This document shows positions 1-7,306 of a DNA stretch of 64,000 nt, piece by piece. Source of the stretch: Bacteroidota bacterium (GTDB taxonomy: Bacteria; Bacteroidota; Bacteroidia; Chitinophagales; Chitinophagaceae); contig JAFAEM010000016.1 of the NCBI GenBank assembly GCA_023424015.1, forward strand, positions 1-64,000, in the 5' to 3' direction. How positions within the stretch are numbered: the first letter of the stretch is position 1; every line of letters starts with the position of its first letter. Under the pieces are notes generated by a model. It did no database searches and had not been told where the DNA came from. It worked only from the letters and a program-made list of their open reading frames with translations. A program made the position numbers and the translations under genes.

Positions 1-1
1 T

Positions 2-187
2 ATTTACTTTGCTGACAAATTAGACGAACAAAAGGTAAAGACAAGGGATAAATTAAAATTAAGCGGACGACTGTTTGACGATGGAAGTCAACAATCATTA
101 TCATTACTTGACACAAAACTAATTGACCTGATAGAAAGAAAAACTACCGCTAACATTGCATTGGCTATATGGCGGCGTTATGAATAA
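2..187 (+). CDS. 3' end of an unidentified protein (partial)
   Basis: An open frame enters from the left edge and runs 61 codons to TAA at 185-187. The visible part is hydrophilic and rich in Lys, Asp and Leu, with no motif I recognise. Its last dozen or so codons read through the left arm of the first attC-like repeat (from 148), so the original stop was probably lost or lies within the repeat arm. It looks like the tail of a cassette gene whose body lies outside the window. Function cannot be assigned. Confidence 0.5.
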   Translation: MYFADKLDEQKVKTRDKLKLSGRLFDDGSQQSLSLLDTKLIDLIERKTTANIALAIWRRYE

Positions 188-343
188 ATTCTCAGCTGTT
201 TGTTCGCTAGTCAGCTTCAGTTATGGAATTCGAATAATGCCAGGCAGGGAATAAACAATGATCTTTTGTATCTTTAATCAGCATTGGTTCCAGGCTGGAC
301 GAACAATGAATACCGCTACATCGCCAATGCTTTCCCGTTGGCT
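148..343 (+). repeat. attC-like site A
   Basis: The left arm begins CGCTAACATTGCATTGGC and the right arm ends GCCAATGCTTTCCCGTTGGC, so the ends form an imperfect inverted repeat: GCTAAC faces GTTGGC and TTGCATTGGC faces GCCAATGC. Arm layout (AAC at the left, GTT at the right, unpaired bases between the outer and inner arms) is that of integron attC sites, although the boxes are not exact RYYYAAC/GTTRRRY. It is about 90 percent identical by eye to site B. The next gene starts 8 bp after the right end. Confidence 0.65.
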
Positions 344-350
344 GCTATTT

Positions 351-965
351 ATGAAGACTCCAATTATTATCATATTGTTTTGTTTAGCTTGTTCATCCTG
401 TTTTTGGGAACCATACCCAAAGGAGAAATATGACATTGCCAAAAACTATAGGGATTTAATTAGTGTCTACATGCTAGGAGATACTTTGATATTTAGAAGC
501 TCACAGAACATCATTGATAGTTTTATAGTTTCAGGAATTGACTCAACCATCAACGATAAGAAAGGCCACTTTATCAATGCTCGAAATTCCAAATCAATCT
601 CAGTTTATTATAAACAAATCCCGGTTGACAAATGGGAAGAGTACTGGTATGAAGGTGGTACTGACGAAGCAAATAAACGCTCTAGAGATGGGCTTCTAAT
701 CGGAATTACAAAGTTTCCAGACAAGGAAGAGACAGATTACTATTTTAATTTTAAAGAGTTTCGTTGTTCAAAAAGTGAAGTTCCCAAACTAAATAAGGAC
801 ACGATTGAACTAAATAACCTTAAGATTTCAAAATATTACAAAATTGACAATTGTACTGTTGATTCAGAAAATGGAAATGGCATCAAAGTTTGTTACTCGA
901 CAGTCGACAAAGGACTTGTAGCATTTAAGACATATAATGGGATTTTTTGGACACGCGAGAACTAA
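351..965 (+). CDS. small lipoprotein, cassette-borne
   Basis: A protein of 204 residues starting with an N-terminal signal (MKTPIIIILFCLACSSC) that has a lipobox LACSSC, so it is predicted to be a lipid-anchored envelope protein. An in-frame ATG at 258 would add 31 residues, but that extension is encoded by attC-like site A and has no signal character, so the start at 351 is preferred. The mature part is hydrophilic, with Asp, Lys and Tyr runs and two further Cys near the C-terminus; no family is recognised. It is flanked by sites A and B, which makes it a single-gene cassette. Codon use is A/T-rich compared with the genes after 9 kb. Confidence 0.75.
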   Translation: MKTPIIIILFCLACSSCFWEPYPKEKYDIAKNYRDLISVYMLGDTLIFRSSQNIIDSFIVSGIDSTINDKKGHFINARNSKSISVYYKQIPVDKWEEYWYEGGTDEANKRSRDGLLIGITKFPDKEETDYYFNFKEFRCSKSEVPKLNKDTIELNNLKISKYYKIDNCTVDSENGNGIKVCYSTVDKGLVAFKTYNGIFWTREN

Positions 966-970
966 ACAGC

Positions 971-1168
971 AGCCAACATTGCATTGGCTATATGGCGGGC
1001 GTTATGAATAAATTCTCAGCTCTTTGTTCGCTGGTCAGCTTCGGTTAGGAAATTCGAATTATGTCCGGCAATGGAATAGACAATGAGCTTTTGTATCTTT
1101 AATCAGCATTGGTTCCAGGCTGAACAAACAATGAATACCGCCACATCGCCAATGCTTTCCCGTTAGCT
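971..1168 (+). repeat. attC-like site B
   Basis: Left arm AGCCAACATTGCATTGGC, right arm GCCAATGCTTTCCCGTTAGC. The inner sequence matches site A almost base for base, including TTTTGTATCTTTAATCAG and GGTTCCAGGCTG. It begins 6 bp after the stop of the preceding lipoprotein gene and ends 30 bp before the next gene. Confidence 0.7.
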
Positions 1169-1197
1169 GTGATACTTCCAAGACACACCAAGAAAAA

Positions 1198-1797
1198 ATG
1201 AAAACAAATCTTTACATATTTTATCTTTTTATCTTGATGATTTTTATTTCTTGTAATAATCATTATAAATTAAAAAAAGATGATTTAAAATTTATTCCTT
1301 ACAAAGGGGACGAAATATTAGTGTTCAAATCTGACAGAAATAGAATGGACACAATTTTTCTAAAAGGGATGAGCAATTTTAATGGATGCGGAGACCCTCT
1401 TGATATTTTCCCAGACAAATGTGATGGAATTAGTCTTAATTGTACTCGAACTGACCCAAATTATGACAGATATTTAGAAGGGAAACGATTAGTTGAAATT
1501 GTTGCGGCTTCGGACAAACAAACTCATATATCATTTGATATTGTACTTAAAGGTTCTTGGTTTTATAATATGGACTCATACAGTTTATCCGAATTTGAAA
1601 ATATCCCTAACTCAGAATTAGTAATTAATGACAAAAAATATAAGGATGTGAAAATAATCGAAGCGAGTGATTATGCAAAACAGTATGAGAAAAGAGAAAA
1701 TTATGCAGAAAGATTTTATTGGAGTTTAAGTAAAGGTTTCTTAGGTCTTGACAGAAGAGATGAAAAATGGCGGTTGATTGAAATTTACACGCCTTAA
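1198..1797 (+). CDS. small lipoprotein, cassette-borne
   Basis: A protein of 199 residues. The N-terminus MKTNLYIFYLFILMIFISC is a lipoprotein signal with Cys19 as the likely lipid anchor. The mature chain is hydrophilic, rich in Asp, Lys and Tyr, and holds a Cys pair near residues 64 and 75 that could form a disulfide. Its overall plan (signal, short KKDD linker, beta-rich body, Trp-Ser-Leu stretch near the end) resembles the preceding cassette lipoprotein, but the sequences are not obviously homologous. It is bounded by attC-like sites B and C. Very A/T-rich codon use suggests recent acquisition. Function unknown. Confidence 0.78.
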   Translation: MKTNLYIFYLFILMIFISCNNHYKLKKDDLKFIPYKGDEILVFKSDRNRMDTIFLKGMSNFNGCGDPLDIFPDKCDGISLNCTRTDPNYDRYLEGKRLVEIVAASDKQTHISFDIVLKGSWFYNMDSYSLSEFENIPNSELVINDKKYKDVKIIEASDYAKQYEKRENYAERFYWSLSKGFLGLDRRDEKWRLIEIYTP

Positions 1798-1817
1798 CGA
1801 ATGACGAAAAGTACCAC

Positions 1818-1949
1818 AGCTAACAAGGTATTGCCAAAAGCGGGGCTGAACGGCTTCGATTGGGCATTTGTACAAGGTTCAACTTTCGTACTTCGATTGA
1901 ACTTTAATGTTAAAAATCCCCGCCTTCGGCAATACCCAAAACGTTAGGC
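1818..1949 (+). repeat. attC-like site C (short form)
   Basis: A 132-bp site. Left arm AGCTAACAAGGTATTGCC then AGCGGGG; right arm CCCCGC then GGCAATACCC and GTTAGGC. Both inner and outer arms pair, separated by a few unpaired bases, the usual attC plan. The right box GTTAGGC is an exact GTTRRRY match. The centre contains TTCAACTTTCGTACTTCG, unlike the long sites A and B, so this is a shorter subtype. Confidence 0.78.
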
Positions 1950-1965
1950 GTTATTAGTTTCAACT

Positions 1966-2484
1966 ATGCCAAAAATCTTTTTATCAACAAAACTTTCCAC
2001 TTTAATTGGCAAGTCACGTCTCTCGCTTTTCGACAAATCATATGTAAGTTCTAAAGATGACTGGAATGCTCAGTTATTTACGGTCGATAGGCGGAAATGC
2101 ATCATTATGACAAACAAAGCGACTTTGTATTCAGCAGTACGACTTGATATATTAAAGAGGGACTTAAGCGACGTAAAAAATTTCTTTATTGATGCCTTAT
2201 TGAAGCAATTAAAATCGGACCAACTTTATAGTAACAAAGTAGAAGGGTTCCTAGCGAACAATCTCGAAAAACTAATAATTACTACTACTGACAATGACAA
2301 AAAAGTTATTGGGTCGATGAATGACATGATTTATCAACTAAAGGTGGGAATTCAACATAGAGTACCGGATCTAATGAATCCGACCGATACAAATGCAGCA
2401 AAATATGTAAATGACATACCAATGAGCTTAATTCAATTTAAAACTCCATTAAAGAAGATGCGCGACTTGCAAAACAACGCCTAA
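1966..2484 (+). CDS. DUF6933-like protein, cassette-borne
   Basis: A cytoplasmic-looking protein of 172 residues with no signal peptide or membrane segment. The segment WNAQLFTVDRRKCIIMTN near residues 33-50, followed by TLYSAV, resembles the W-A-x-L ... R-R-K-C-I-L-F-T-N core of the DUF6933 family, whose function is unknown; I recall this family by motif only. The ATG is 16 bp after the GTTAGGC end of site C. The stop TAA is embedded in the GCCTAAC box of site D, so the coding region fills the cassette from site to site. Confidence 0.7.
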   Translation: MPKIFLSTKLSTLIGKSRLSLFDKSYVSSKDDWNAQLFTVDRRKCIIMTNKATLYSAVRLDILKRDLSDVKNFFIDALLKQLKSDQLYSNKVEGFLANNLEKLIITTTDNDKKVIGSMNDMIYQLKVGIQHRVPDLMNPTDTNAAKYVNDIPMSLIQFKTPLKKMRDLQNNA

Positions 2485-2676
2485 CAGGTGGTTTGCTGCT
2501 ATGCTGGCTGACGAAAAAGTTCTGAACATTTTGTTCGATTATCAGCTAAAGTTATGGGGTGGATTAATTCTTTTCAGCTTTTGTATTAATTTCAACTAAA
2601 GTAATTCTATTGGGCTTCTGTACCGGGCAGTTGGAACACAGAATACCAGCACAGCAGCAAGCCCGAAACGTTAGGC
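2479..2676 (+). repeat. attC-like site D (consensus ends)
   Basis: The best-preserved site. The left box GCCTAAC matches RYYYAAC exactly and the right box GTTAGGC matches GTTRRRY exactly. Inner arms GGTTTGCTGCTATGCTGG and CCAGCACAGCAGCAAGCC pair over about 16 of 18 positions, with extra unpaired bases between boxes and arms. The spacer is about 140 bp. The upstream gene ends inside the left box and the downstream gene starts 8 bp after the right box. Confidence 0.82.
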
Positions 2677-2684
2677 GTAATTTT

Positions 2685-3176
2685 ATGAACACTCGACTAA
2701 TATTAATTATTCTCATATTATTTGTCTTTGGTTCATGTGGCCATGATGATACGAGCTCTCAAACCACCGAGAAAATTGACAAATCAAATGAAACTAAGTA
2801 TGCATTCATCACCGAAATCCTTCAAAACGGTGACTCAGTTTTCTTAAAGGTTGATTACGTTCAATACTTGACGGGCGACTCCGCTATAGCAGCTGCTATT
2901 TCTGAGGACGGGGCTGACACAATTCAACTTGATGGAAAAATAAGTGTAGGTGTTCCGAATGACTACTATATTTTAAACAATAATCCTGAGCTTAGAAAAC
3001 TGCGAATAGACAAAAAGTGTGAGTTTGACTTTTTACTTTATTTAGATCGAGTCGATGTAAAGGGAATAGACAATTCCCTATCATCATTAAAGAAGATTTA
3101 TAAGGACGCCCTTTTTCATTTGACTCTAAATAAGGAAGAAACCATTGTGCGAATAGAAGAAGTATTCATTCCATAA
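2685..3176 (+). CDS. small lipoprotein, cassette-borne
   Basis: A protein of 163 residues from the ATG at 2685, with signal MNTRLILIILILFVFGSC and Cys18 as lipobox cysteine. An upstream in-frame ATG at 2610 would add 25 residues encoded by attC-like site D and is rejected. The mature chain starts with a flexible His-Asp-Asp-Thr-Ser linker and then looks like a small mixed alpha/beta domain with no recognised family. It is the fourth complete gene of the array and the third lipoprotein. It lies between sites D and E. Confidence 0.75.
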   Translation: MNTRLILIILILFVFGSCGHDDTSSQTTEKIDKSNETKYAFITEILQNGDSVFLKVDYVQYLTGDSAIAAAISEDGADTIQLDGKISVGVPNDYYILNNNPELRKLRIDKKCEFDFLLYLDRVDVKGIDNSLSSLKKIYKDALFHLTLNKEETIVRIEEVFIP

Positions 3177-3190
3177 CAATAAAAAACTAC

Positions 3191-3370
3191 GCCTAACAGT
3201 GAGTTTGGCAAAATGCCGGCTTTAGAATAAATACTCATCGTATATCGCTGCTCATCATCAGTCCCGGCTGAACGAATATAGCTGAGCTTTGGAATATAAC
3301 CTCTGCAATACATCTTTACTCATCAACAGTTCGGACAGAAGTAACACGGAATACCGGCACATCCTTTGGT
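3191..3370 (+). repeat. attC-like site E, right end lost
   Basis: The left box GCCTAAC (3191-3197) is exact and is followed by GAGTTTGGCAAAATGCCGG. The distal part still has AATACCGGCAC at 3350-3360, which would start the right arm, but then diverges and no GTTRRRY box follows. The central part (TATATCGCTGCTCATCATCAG, GAGCTTTGGAATATA) is homologous to site G. The site is probably broken by the arrival of the IS110-type element just downstream. Confidence 0.6.
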
Positions 3371-3458
3371 TTAAAAAAGGAGATTTCTGCACTATTTATT
3401 ACTATTATTATTGGGGGTTGCAAGGGGTGTGAATAACACTCTGGTTGTGCATAACTTT

Positions 3459-3536
3459 AAAATAGCAGCTGGGTGAACTTGCGCCACTTCCAGTAGTTAT
3501 AGAACTTTTTGGCGTATTAGTCCCGGCTGCTATTTA
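3459..3536 (+). ncRNA. Hairpin at IS110-type left end; candidate bridge RNA remnant
   Basis: AAATAGCAGCTGGG near 3460-3473 pairs with CCCGGCTGCTATTT at 3522-3535 over 13 of 14 positions, enclosing about 48 bases that contain a weaker GCGCC/GGCG pairing. It lies about 90 bp upstream of a truncated IS110-family transposase start. IS110-family elements are known to encode a structured bridge RNA in the non-coding left end upstream of the transposase. Position and fold suit that role. That this is the bridge RNA, or still transcribed, is inference. Confidence 0.4.
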
Positions 3537-3627
3537 TTGTTGCTCCAGGTCCATCTAGAATTATCCCTTTACACAACAAAGGAATTAGACAGGAGCAATA
3601 TTTTGTTTAACAATCAAATCTAAAGTT

Positions 3628-3762
3628 ATGGAAAAAGCGCTATTTACTATTGGCGTAGATGTATCAAAAAATACACTTGATGTGTATTGCATTGAGGTAC
3701 GTCAACACATCCGTATCCTAAACAATTCGGCGCCAAGCCGTGTCCGTTGTACGTCACCCTAA
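3628..3762 (+). pseudogene. IS110-family transposase, N-terminal remnant
   Basis: A frame of 44 codons starts MEKALFTIGVDVSKNTLDVY, which is the N-terminus of the DEDD-type IS110 family transposase; IGVDVSKNTLDV holds the first catalytic Asp region of the RuvC-like fold. After VRQHIRI the reading diverges and stops at TAA 3760. A full protein would exceed 300 residues, so nearly all of it is missing. About 250 bp of non-coding left end precede it. No right end is visible before the minus-strand genes from 3862. It is a mobile element relic inside the cassette array. Confidence 0.75.
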
Positions 3763-3861
3763 AACAGCACCCTACATACATTCAAGTTCCGTAACTACCT
3801 GTCGCAAGGGAAGCTTATTTTGTTTATTGTATTATGGTTGTTTCAAACTGCGGGTTACTGG

Positions 3862-4575
3862 CTATTGAAAAATAGATTTACGAATATCTTTTGCCTTGTT
3901 AAAAGCTGCAAGGCAGCTATCTAACGGTTTACCTTCTTTATAAATGCAATCACAAAACTCGCAGGCGCCGGGGTTTTTATCGCATTGATTTCTGCATTCA
4001 GCTTCAGAATTGCCGGGTGTTATCTCATATAAATAGGAAGTGCCAATGATGATGACGGCTAAGGCTGCAATAGAAGCACCAAAGAATATAAACCGAAGGC
4101 GCAAGCCCAAAGGTCTTTTTAACACAGGTGGATTTCGTTTTGACTGTTTAAAAGCTAAAATGTGTTTTAAACGGTCATAATTCCAAATCAATAAAAACAG
4201 GCTTGCCAATAACATCATGGTATTGAGCCGTGTGCCGTTAAAGCGAGTAGCATACGTGAGCACACAGATATTGAGGATAACAGGAAAATACATAAGGTTG
4301 CCAAGGAGTGAAGTTCTCTTAAATAGTAGTAATATTCCTATAATAACCTGGGCAATACCAATAAATGTATAATAGTAACCTGTTTGATATAAGGCATCAA
4401 AGTAATTTCCCAAAGGATTATTGGACGGCAAACCTTCAGCAAACCGTTCGCCCATGATTTTAACAAAGCCTGGTGGAATGAAGCTTATAGCCAAAGCGAT
4501 TCGGCAAAAAGTAGCAAAACCCTGAAACCATTTGTCATTCTTTGCTTCATAGTATATTGCTTCAATTCTATTCAT
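3862..4575 (-). CDS. DoxX-like membrane protein with Cys-rich tail
   Basis: A protein of 237 residues. The N-terminal two thirds contain about four hydrophobic helices; FCRIALAISFIPPGFVKIMG and the following helices are typical of the DoxX/DoxD-like family of small quinone- or redox-associated membrane proteins. A fifth helix lies near residues 165-185. The C-terminal tail after it has CRNQCDKNPGACEFCDC, five or six closely spaced cysteines in a short segment that may bind metal or form disulfides outside the membrane. It is transcribed opposite to the rest of the array with a small membrane gene upstream (4643-4978). Exact role unknown. Confidence 0.7.
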   Translation of the reverse strand: MNRIEAIYYEAKNDKWFQGFATFCRIALAISFIPPGFVKIMGERFAEGLPSNNPLGNYFDALYQTGYYYTFIGIAQVIIGILLLFKRTSLLGNLMYFPVILNICVLTYATRFNGTRLNTMMLLASLFLLIWNYDRLKHILAFKQSKRNPPVLKRPLGLRLRFIFFGASIAALAVIIIGTSYLYEITPGNSEAECRNQCDKNPGACEFCDCIYKEGKPLDSCLAAFNKAKDIRKSIFQ

Positions 4576-4642
4576 ATTTGCTTATTAAAATTGTTTGCGC
4601 CAGTTACGTTAACTTTTGGCTGAAATAAGATGGCACCAAACC

Positions 4643-4978
4643 TCATGCTTTTTTACGTTTGATAAACAAGCTGATTAGAAAATGAAGAATTAAAGCAATG
4701 GCAGTCCAGTAAATAGCAAACGAAATCAATAGTACGGGAGGCGCCGCATCGGGGTCTTGCCCTAAAAATGATAATGGTTCCACCAAAATATATTTTACAG
4801 GGTATATGATAGAGCCCACTGTGTTTTTCCAGGCTATTGGTGAGCCAACGCCGGAATACCACTTGCCATTGTTTGGAAAGAGTTCAACTTCATCACCTAA
4901 AACTGAATTGGTTAAAAATTGAAAGGCAAACGCCGAAATGAGGAAAGCAATGACAAATTTCTTTCTTGAAATCTTCAT
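4643..4978 (-). CDS. small membrane protein of unknown function
   Basis: A protein of 111 residues with an N-terminal hydrophobic segment (residues 8-28, perhaps an uncleaved signal), a polar loop with Trp-Tyr-Ser-Gly-Val, a weak central hydrophobic stretch, and a C-terminal helix ending in IKRKKA, a positive-inside anchor. It is 67 bp upstream of the DoxX-like gene on the same strand and likely co-transcribed with it. No family recognised. An overlapping alternative frame on the same strand (4653-4862) lacks protein-like composition. Confidence 0.6.
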   Translation of the reverse strand: MKISRKKFVIAFLISAFAFQFLTNSVLGDEVELFPNNGKWYSGVGSPIAWKNTVGSIIYPVKYILVEPLSFLGQDPDAAPPVLLISFAIYWTAIALILHFLISLFIKRKKA

Positions 4979-5122
4979 ACTGTTCAGTTATTGATAAATA
5001 AAAAGTACTTTGTAAAACAAAGTAACGTTAAATGCCGTAGAATTCAAAATATTTAGAGTGAAATCTTGGTCGGTCTTAGCGAAGTATAAAATTGTCTGCT
5101 GAAAATGGTAAGAAGGGCGAAC

Positions 5123-5318
5123 GTACAACAAAAGTATTTATGCAGGCAGGGCTGACATTACGCACTTCGGCTTTAGTATCGCTATTCAGCATCAGTTCCA
5201 TCGTCACGGAACGCTATTGAGCATTAGTAATAAATTCATCTTTGTATCTTTATTCGGGTTCGGTTACCGGCTGACACAGTGCTATTGCCCTGCCTGCATA
5301 ACTACCGAGCCGTTAGGC
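5123..5318 (+). repeat. attC-like site F
   Basis: The left box GTACAAC is one base off RYYYAAC and the right box GTTAGGC is exact. The inner arms TATGCAGGCAGGGC (5139-5152) and GCCCTGCCTGCATA (5287-5300) are perfect 14-bp complements, the strongest pairing in the array. The centre carries TCGCTATTCAGCATCAGTTCC and TTTGTATCTTTA, motifs shared with sites A, B and G. Confidence 0.78.
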
Positions 5319-5342
5319 ACGAACTATTCGAATATTTTTTAT

Positions 5343-5765
5343 ATGGAAGTTCCTAAAGAAATTTTGAATGAAATCGCAGATAACTTAGAATTAGGTTTCA
5401 AATGCTATCTGAGTGTAAACACACTTGAGATTATTTCTTTCCCCGATCCTGATCAATATTCGGATATGGAGAACGATGTATGGAAAGAGGAAATCACTAA
5501 ATTTCGCAAAGGCAAGAAGAAGTTTATTGAAATCGAACAAATGATACCGTCGGACGGATTCAGAGTTATGGCTGACTTTGTTGATTCACTTCCAGATAAT
5601 TCGACGAAAATCAGGCTTCAAAATGCCCTGGAAGGGCGGAAGCCATTCGCAAATTTCAAGTACCAGGTCAATAATTCAGATGAATACAGGGAACAATGGT
5701 TCACTTTTAGGAGGCAAAGAAATATAGAGTGGATTCAAAATAAATTAAGGTTTGAAACTCACTGA
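5343..5765 (+). CDS. UPF0158-like protein, cassette-borne
   Basis: A soluble protein of 140 residues. FIEIEQM ... GFRVMADFVDSLPD ... LQNALEGRKPFANFKYQV ... EQWFTFRR follows the pattern of UPF0158 proteins, an uncharacterised family common in diverse bacteria. The match is by motif memory. The frame stays open up to an ATG at 5217, but those 42 residues are encoded by attC-like site F, so the ATG at 5343, 24 bp beyond the right box, is preferred. No signal or membrane segment. Single-gene cassette between sites F and G. Confidence 0.75.
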   Translation: MEVPKEILNEIADNLELGFKCYLSVNTLEIISFPDPDQYSDMENDVWKEEITKFRKGKKKFIEIEQMIPSDGFRVMADFVDSLPDNSTKIRLQNALEGRKPFANFKYQVNNSDEYREQWFTFRRQRNIEWIQNKLRFETH

Positions 5766-5772
5766 GCTCTTC

Positions 5773-5915
5773 GCACAACGAGTTTGGCGAATTGCCGGAT
5801 TCAGATTATTTTCTCAACTTCATATCGCTACTCAGCTTCAGTTCCATCAGTAGAATACTTGTGAGCTTTGTAATATAGAGTCGGCTATATATCTTTACCC
5901 AACACCAGCTTTTGT
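5773..5915 (+). repeat. attC-like site G, right end lost
   Basis: Starts GCACAACGAGTTTGGCGAATTGCCGG, homologous to the left arm of site E, and continues through TATCGCTACTCAGCTTCAGTTCC and GAGCTTTGTAATATAG to CTTTACCCAACACCAG. The right arm and GTTRRRY box are missing; the serine hydrolase gene begins directly at 5916. The site therefore looks truncated by a deletion that brought the hydrolase gene up to the spacer. Confidence 0.55.
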
Positions 5916-7295
5916 ATGTCCAAATTTCTTTTATTTATTTTCCTGCCTCTTTTTTCTTTTTCGCAAGCCAACTATGCTTCGCTCTTAGATAGCTTTATGC
6001 AGACGCAGGTGGCAGTCAAAAAATTCAATGGAAATGTACTAATTGCCAAATCAGGCAATATAATTTACCAAAAGGCTTTTGGTTACAGGAACTTTGATAC
6101 TAAGGAACTTCTGGACAATCACTCTGTTTTTGAGTTGGCCTCTGTCTCTAAGCAGTTTACAGCGACGGGCATTCTTCTGCTTAAAGGACAAGGAAAACTG
6201 CAGCTATCCGATTCACTCCGAAAGTTCTTCCCAGAACTTCCTTATCATAACATTACTATCCGCCATCTGCTGACACACACCTCAGGCCTGCCGGATTATA
6301 TGGAGTTGATGAACCCAAAATGGGATCATAAAAAAATCGCATTCAATAAAGACATTATTCACTTTCTTGCTACAGAGAAAGCACCCCTATTGTTTGAACC
6401 AGGTGCAAAGTGGGAGTACTCCAATACCGGCTATGCTTTACTGGCATCTATCATAGAAAAAGTGTCGGGAAATACGTTTAGTTCTTTTATGCATGAAAAT
6501 ATATTCAGACCCTTGGGCATGAATCACACTCGCATATACAATACAAGGCGGTCAGAAAAGGAAGTCATTTCAAATTATGCCTATGGCTATGTTTATTCCG
6601 ATAGCCTAAGAAAATATATTCTGCCTGATAGCTTACCCCAACTTGATATGGTTTTTTATTTAGACGGTATTCAGGGAGACGGAACCGTCAATTCAACGAC
6701 TGGCGATTTATTAAAATGGGATAGGGCTCTAAAGAACCGCAGCTTGTTGTCGGACGCAACACAAAAAGAAATGTTCACCTTACAAGCTTTCACGGATACT
6801 GTCACTAAAACTGGCTATGGCTACGGCGTCATTGTGGGAAAAAATAAATTTGGGACAACGCTCTCACATTCAGGTGGCTGGCCTGGTTATGTAACAATAC
6901 TTCACCGCAATGTGGAAGATGACGAAACGATAATTGTGCTGTCCAACAATAACTCAAACTCACCAGCCGTTGCCAATCAACTTTCCTACATTTTGCACAA
7001 CGAATCGGTTGTTTTTCCCTATGTCCACAAGGAAATTACGATTGACTCGTTAATTTTAGATGGCTACGTTGGAAAATATCAAGGCGCCAACCTGATAGAG
7101 CTTGTGAAAGAAAATGGTAAGCTTTACCATAAGGGCAGGCAAACCATTGCGTTGAAACCCGAATCTGCCACAAAATTATTCTATACGGACGGAAGTGACC
7201 GGCAGATTGAATTTGATGTGAATCGAGACGGTAAGCCGGAAAAAATTTGGTTAATTAGCAACGGAATCAGGACAGAGCTAAAAAAACTGGAGTAA
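5916..7295 (+). CDS. secreted serine hydrolase, beta-lactamase/PBP4* family
   Basis: A protein of 459 residues with a signal peptide (MSKFLLFIFLPLFSFSQA). The class C beta-lactamase fold is shown by SVSK at 76-79 (nucleophile Ser76, Lys79), YSNTGY near residue 168 (the Tyr-x-Asn motif), LLTHTSGLPDY, and HSGGWPGY near residue 308 (the HxG equivalent of KTG). This family includes D-aminopeptidases, esterases and penicillin-binding proteins acting in the periplasm; the substrate cannot be told from sequence. About 120 C-terminal residues form an extra beta-rich domain (YVGKYQG, lipocalin-like) common in Bacteroidota homologues. It sits in the cassette array but is longer than its neighbours. Confidence 0.88.
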   Translation: MSKFLLFIFLPLFSFSQANYASLLDSFMQTQVAVKKFNGNVLIAKSGNIIYQKAFGYRNFDTKELLDNHSVFELASVSKQFTATGILLLKGQGKLQLSDSLRKFFPELPYHNITIRHLLTHTSGLPDYMELMNPKWDHKKIAFNKDIIHFLATEKAPLLFEPGAKWEYSNTGYALLASIIEKVSGNTFSSFMHENIFRPLGMNHTRIYNTRRSEKEVISNYAYGYVYSDSLRKYILPDSLPQLDMVFYLDGIQGDGTVNSTTGDLLKWDRALKNRSLLSDATQKEMFTLQAFTDTVTKTGYGYGVIVGKNKFGTTLSHSGGWPGYVTILHRNVEDDETIIVLSNNNSNSPAVANQLSYILHNESVVFPYVHKEITIDSLILDGYVGKYQGANLIELVKENGKLYHKGRQTIALKPESATKLFYTDGSDRQIEFDVNRDGKPEKIWLISNGIRTELKKLE

Positions 7296-7306
7296 AACAA
7301 TATGAA

